Source: Lachnospiraceae bacterium UBA2734
Lineage (GTDB): Bacteria > Bacillota > Clostridia > Lachnospirales > Lachnospiraceae
Length of the DNA: 7,585 bases
Direction of reading: 5' to 3'
NCBI GenBank assembly: GCA_002353635.1
Contig: DEKA01000011.1
Location: 39,774-47,358 of the forward strand
The position numbers and the translations under genes are program-made. The notes below the pieces were generated by a model that saw only the letters and a list, made by a program, of their open reading frames with translations, ran no database searches and had not been told where the DNA came from. This document shows positions 5,458 through 7,585 of the stretch, in pieces (position 1 is the stretch's first letter; every line of letters starts with the position of its first letter).

Positions 5458-6648
5458 TTAAATCTCCTCCATCAGCACATCCAGCGTGCCGCCGCAGACC
5501 ATCCCGCTGTCCGCCGCGCCGTCATCTGTAAGGCTGACATGGTGCAGGCAGGCCGCAGGATGCAGATTCAGCAGCATCACCTGTGCCTGCCGGATGATCT
5601 CCGCCTCCGCACATCCGCCGCCAATGGTGCCGGCTATCGTGCCGTCACCGCGCACCAGCATCATCGTGCCGACATCGCGAGGCGCAGAGCCTTTTCTGCG
5701 CACAATTGTTGCCAGAATAAAGCGCTCACCGGCCGGCTCCCATGCTAAAGCCGCTGACACCACTTCATCAGGAAAAACGCAGTTCATCTCATTCCCATTT
5801 TTGACCTGAATAATCTGTGCGAAGATCGATACCGCAATTTCCGCCGGCGTGCCCGCGCCAATAGAGAGCCCGATCGGCGCATGTACCTGTGAGAGAATAT
5901 CCTGCGAAATTCCTGCATCACGCATCCTCTGCAGCACGATCTGTGTCCGTCTCCTCGATCCCATCATCCCGATATAGGCACACGGCACCTTCTCCGTACA
6001 GATCAGCCGCAGACATTCCTCGTCGTATTGGTGCCCCCGCGTCACGATGACATAATACGTGTCCATATCAGAAGGAATACGGCGAAGAGCAGACGCGAAA
6101 TCATCACAGATCACCTCGGATGCCCCTGCCTCCCTCGCATGGTCCGCAAAAGCCGGCCGGTCATCGATGCAGACAGTGTGAAGGCCTAACAAACCGGCCA
6201 TCCTGATAATAGGTATCGACACATGTCCCGCGCCGCACACAACCACCCGCGGATCTGTCCCCTTTCTCTGCAGGAAAACAATGACGCCCTCGCGCTCCAA
6301 AAGACAGCACCCCTCACGCCATTTTCCTTCCCGGGCCTTGAAACCCGAATCTGCTTCCTTGATATGGCAGTCGGAATCCATCCCCATCACCTGCCGGTCA
6401 GAATCTGATTTCTGTCCCTGCCGCTGATAATCAGCTACCACTGCCTGCTGCAGCAGCCTGTCACTATTCGCGCACAGCCACTGCGCATCATCACTGCTCC
6501 ACAGAATTCTGCTTCTGAGAGATACAACCGCCTTGCTGCCGACCTTCACATCATCCCGCGAAGACTCTGCCACCGACATTACGATCACAGGCTCTTTCCG
6601 GCGAAGAATCTCAAAAAAGCCTTCCCCGTTTCCGATATTGTTATTCAT
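5458..6648 (-). CDS. XdhC/CoxI-family molybdenum hydroxylase maturation protein
   Basis: Members of this family bind molybdenum cofactor and help its sulfuration and insertion into xanthine dehydrogenase-like or CO dehydrogenase-like enzymes. From the start at 6648 it has 396 residues. A Rossmann-type domain comes first: VVVCGAGHVS (135-144), IDDRPAFA (161-168), TRGHQYD (203-209), YIGMMGSRRR (225-234), HAPIGLSIGAGTPAEIAVSI (256-275). The CoxI signature is C-terminal: RKGSAPRDVGT (318-328), GTIGGGCAEAE (340-350, C346), DSGMVCGGT (381-388, C385). This is the reverse of the classical XdhC order. Residues ~11-45 loosely resemble a degenerate CoxI start, and 75-110 are low-complexity Ser/Asp-rich. 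The start at 6648 is preferred because AAAGGG lies 8 nt upstream and the earlier ATG at 6756 adds 36 residues with no family resemblance. That earlier ATG does overlap the lysR stop (ATGA), so it cannot be excluded. Confidence 0.88.
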   Translation of the reverse strand: MNNNIGNGEGFFEILRRKEPVIVMSVAESSRDDVKVGSKAVVSLRSRILWSSDDAQWLCANSDRLLQQAVVADYQRQGQKSDSDRQVMGMDSDCHIKEADSGFKAREGKWREGCCLLEREGVIVFLQRKGTDPRVVVCGAGHVSIPIIRMAGLLGLHTVCIDDRPAFADHAREAGASEVICDDFASALRRIPSDMDTYYVIVTRGHQYDEECLRLICTEKVPCAYIGMMGSRRRTQIVLQRMRDAGISQDILSQVHAPIGLSIGAGTPAEIAVSIFAQIIQVKNGNEMNCVFPDEVVSAALAWEPAGERFILATIVRRKGSAPRDVGTMMLVRGDGTIAGTIGGGCAEAEIIRQAQVMLLNLHPAACLHHVSLTDDGAADSGMVCGGTLDVLMEEI

Positions 6649-6656
6649 TACAGATT

Positions 6657-6662
6657 CCCTTT
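6657..6662 (-). promoter_or_regulatory. Ribosome binding site deciding the xdhC-like start
   Basis: AAAGGG on the minus strand lies 8 nt before the ATG at 6646-6648. The alternative ATG at 6754-6756 has only GGGG abutting it, too close for good initiation. This favours the shorter protein, leaving a 104-bp gap after the lysR stop. Translational coupling at the ATGA overlap remains possible. Confidence 0.6.
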
Positions 6663-6752
6663 CTCTTTGTTCCCGCATCACCTGGTTCGCTATCTTCCCG
6701 CAGAATGCCACTTTGCTTCCCGTCGCATCTCCGACCAGCCTGCTTTGCCTTT

Positions 6753-7585
6753 TCATCCCCGGCCAGTCTTCTTCGCACGCTCTTTGAAAATACCGAACAG
6801 CCGCCTCGCACTCTCCGTCAGCTCACGATCCTTCTTGCGCACCATACAAATGCTCGACCTGAGGTCTTCCTCACACAGTTCCCATTTTTGCAGGTCCGGC
6901 ATGATGCGCAGGATCGATGCAGGTACAGCCGCGGCACCGATTCCTTCTCTGGCCCATGCAAGGCTTGTTCTTGCATCATCACAGATGCATGCAATATTGA
7001 TGCGCACATCCTCCCGCGCACATACTTCCCGGATTTCCTTCTCCCAGCGCCTGTACACAATCAATGGGACATCGGCCAGATCCCGCAGAGAAATGCAGCC
7101 CGCCTGCCGAAGCACTGCCTCCGTCCCCGCAATGCACATAGGATCCGTCCGCAACACCGTACGCTCCAGCCCGCCGCCGGAAAAAGGTGTCCTGATCACA
7201 GCGAGCTCTATGCTCCCGCGCTCCAGCTCATCCAGCAGACTGAACGTATTGCCCTCTCTGATCTCAAAAGCGACATCGGGACATTCCGCGTGATACACCG
7301 AGATCCCGGCCCAGAGCTCATCACAGTCACACGAGGAGATGAGCCCCAGACGCACGGCTCCCTTTTTCCCGGCCTCCAGATTGGCGAGGTCCGACTGCGC
7401 CGCATTCTCCAGATCAAGGATCTGCTGCGCATAGCGGTAAAGAACTCTTCCCGCCTCTGTAAGGGTGATCCTCCGCGCGCCTCTCTCAAAGAGACGCGTC
7501 CCGCACTCCTCTTCCAGCTGCCGCAGCTGTGCGGACATGGGCGGCTGCGAGATATGGAGCTTCCTCGCCGCAGCTGAGATCGTCT
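6753..7585 (-). CDS. LysR-type transcriptional regulator (5' end beyond window)
   Basis: A DNA-binding regulator with an N-terminal winged helix-turn-helix and a C-terminal periplasmic-binding-protein-like effector domain. The frame stays open to the right edge and 276 residues are visible. The first complete codons read TISAAARKLHISQPPMSAQL, the LysR recognition helix, so the ATG at 7536-7538 inside it is not the start. About 15-20 residues are missing. FERGARRITLTEAG and the linker helix follow. The effector domain starts near GAVRLGLISS and includes a typical ELAVIRTPF segment. The ligand cannot be inferred. The stop overlaps an ATG in the frame of the xdhC-like gene (ATGA at 6753-6756), and both genes share a strand, so co-transcription is likely. 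It may act on a molybdenum hydroxylase cluster or on genes to the right, as LysR genes are often divergent from targets. Confidence 0.95.
   Translation of the reverse strand, partial: TISAAARKLHISQPPMSAQLRQLEEECGTRLFERGARRITLTEAGRVLYRYAQQILDLENAAQSDLANLEAGKKGAVRLGLISSCDCDELWAGISVYHAECPDVAFEIREGNTFSLLDELERGSIELAVIRTPFSGGGLERTVLRTDPMCIAGTEAVLRQAGCISLRDLADVPLIVYRRWEKEIREVCAREDVRINIACICDDARTSLAWAREGIGAAAVPASILRIMPDLQKWELCEEDLRSSICMVRKKDRELTESARRLFGIFKERAKKTGRG

Noticed and set aside
7536..7538. ATG as the start of the LysR gene
   Set aside because: The frame stays open upstream and encodes the conserved recognition helix (AAARKLHISQPP), so the real start is beyond the window edge.
6705..7577. 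290-codon open frame on the plus strand
   Set aside because: It is antisense to the LysR gene, which carries a clear helix-turn-helix and effector domain. The plus frame is Pro/Arg/Ser-rich with no family resemblance.
1..7585. CRISPR array, insertion sequence, tRNA or defence system
   Set aside because: No regularly spaced repeats of CRISPR size, transposase motifs, terminal repeats, tRNA cloverleaf or defence-protein domains were seen on either strand.

Overview
The window looks like part of a chromosome from a moderately GC-rich Bacillota bacterium, most likely class Clostridia (Lachnospiraceae-like). This rests on three things: a bifunctional Rel-type (p)ppGpp enzyme followed by a glyoxalase-II-like MBL hydrolase and a HemZ-type radical SAM protein, an XdhC-like protein with its Rossmann part ahead of the CoxI signature, and AGGAG/AAAGGG-type ribosome binding sites. 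The taxonomic placement is inference. I see no transposase, phage gene, CRISPR array, tRNA or rRNA.

All five substantial genes, plus the partial gene at the left edge, read on the minus strand. In transcription order (right to left) they are: a LysR-type regulator whose first residues lie beyond the right edge (6753-7585); an XdhC/CoxI-family maturation protein (5458-6648, possibly starting at 6756); rel (2799-5261); an MBL-fold hydrolase (2032-2697); hemZ (407-1906); and the first 83 codons of topA (1-250). Long open frames on the plus strand are antisense shadows of these genes.

Functionally there are three blocks. LysR plus XdhC looks like a regulator and a chaperone for molybdenum hydroxylases, although no hydroxylase is in view. 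Rel, MBL and hemZ form a same-strand block ended by a strong intrinsic terminator at 335-386. The topA promoter (TTGCCA-17-TATAGT) starts almost at the end of that terminator's T-tract.

The gaps hold most of the unexplained structure. The 196-bp xdhC-rel gap has an extended -10 candidate, two short palindromes, spaced CCACA repeats and a possible 23-codon leader ORF. The 101-bp rel-MBL gap has an 8-bp GC-rich hairpin with no T-tract. The 125-bp MBL-hemZ gap has four consecutive hairpins, the last just before the hemZ ribosome binding site. No clearly new system is visible. The best leads are the architecture of the XdhC protein and these structured leaders.
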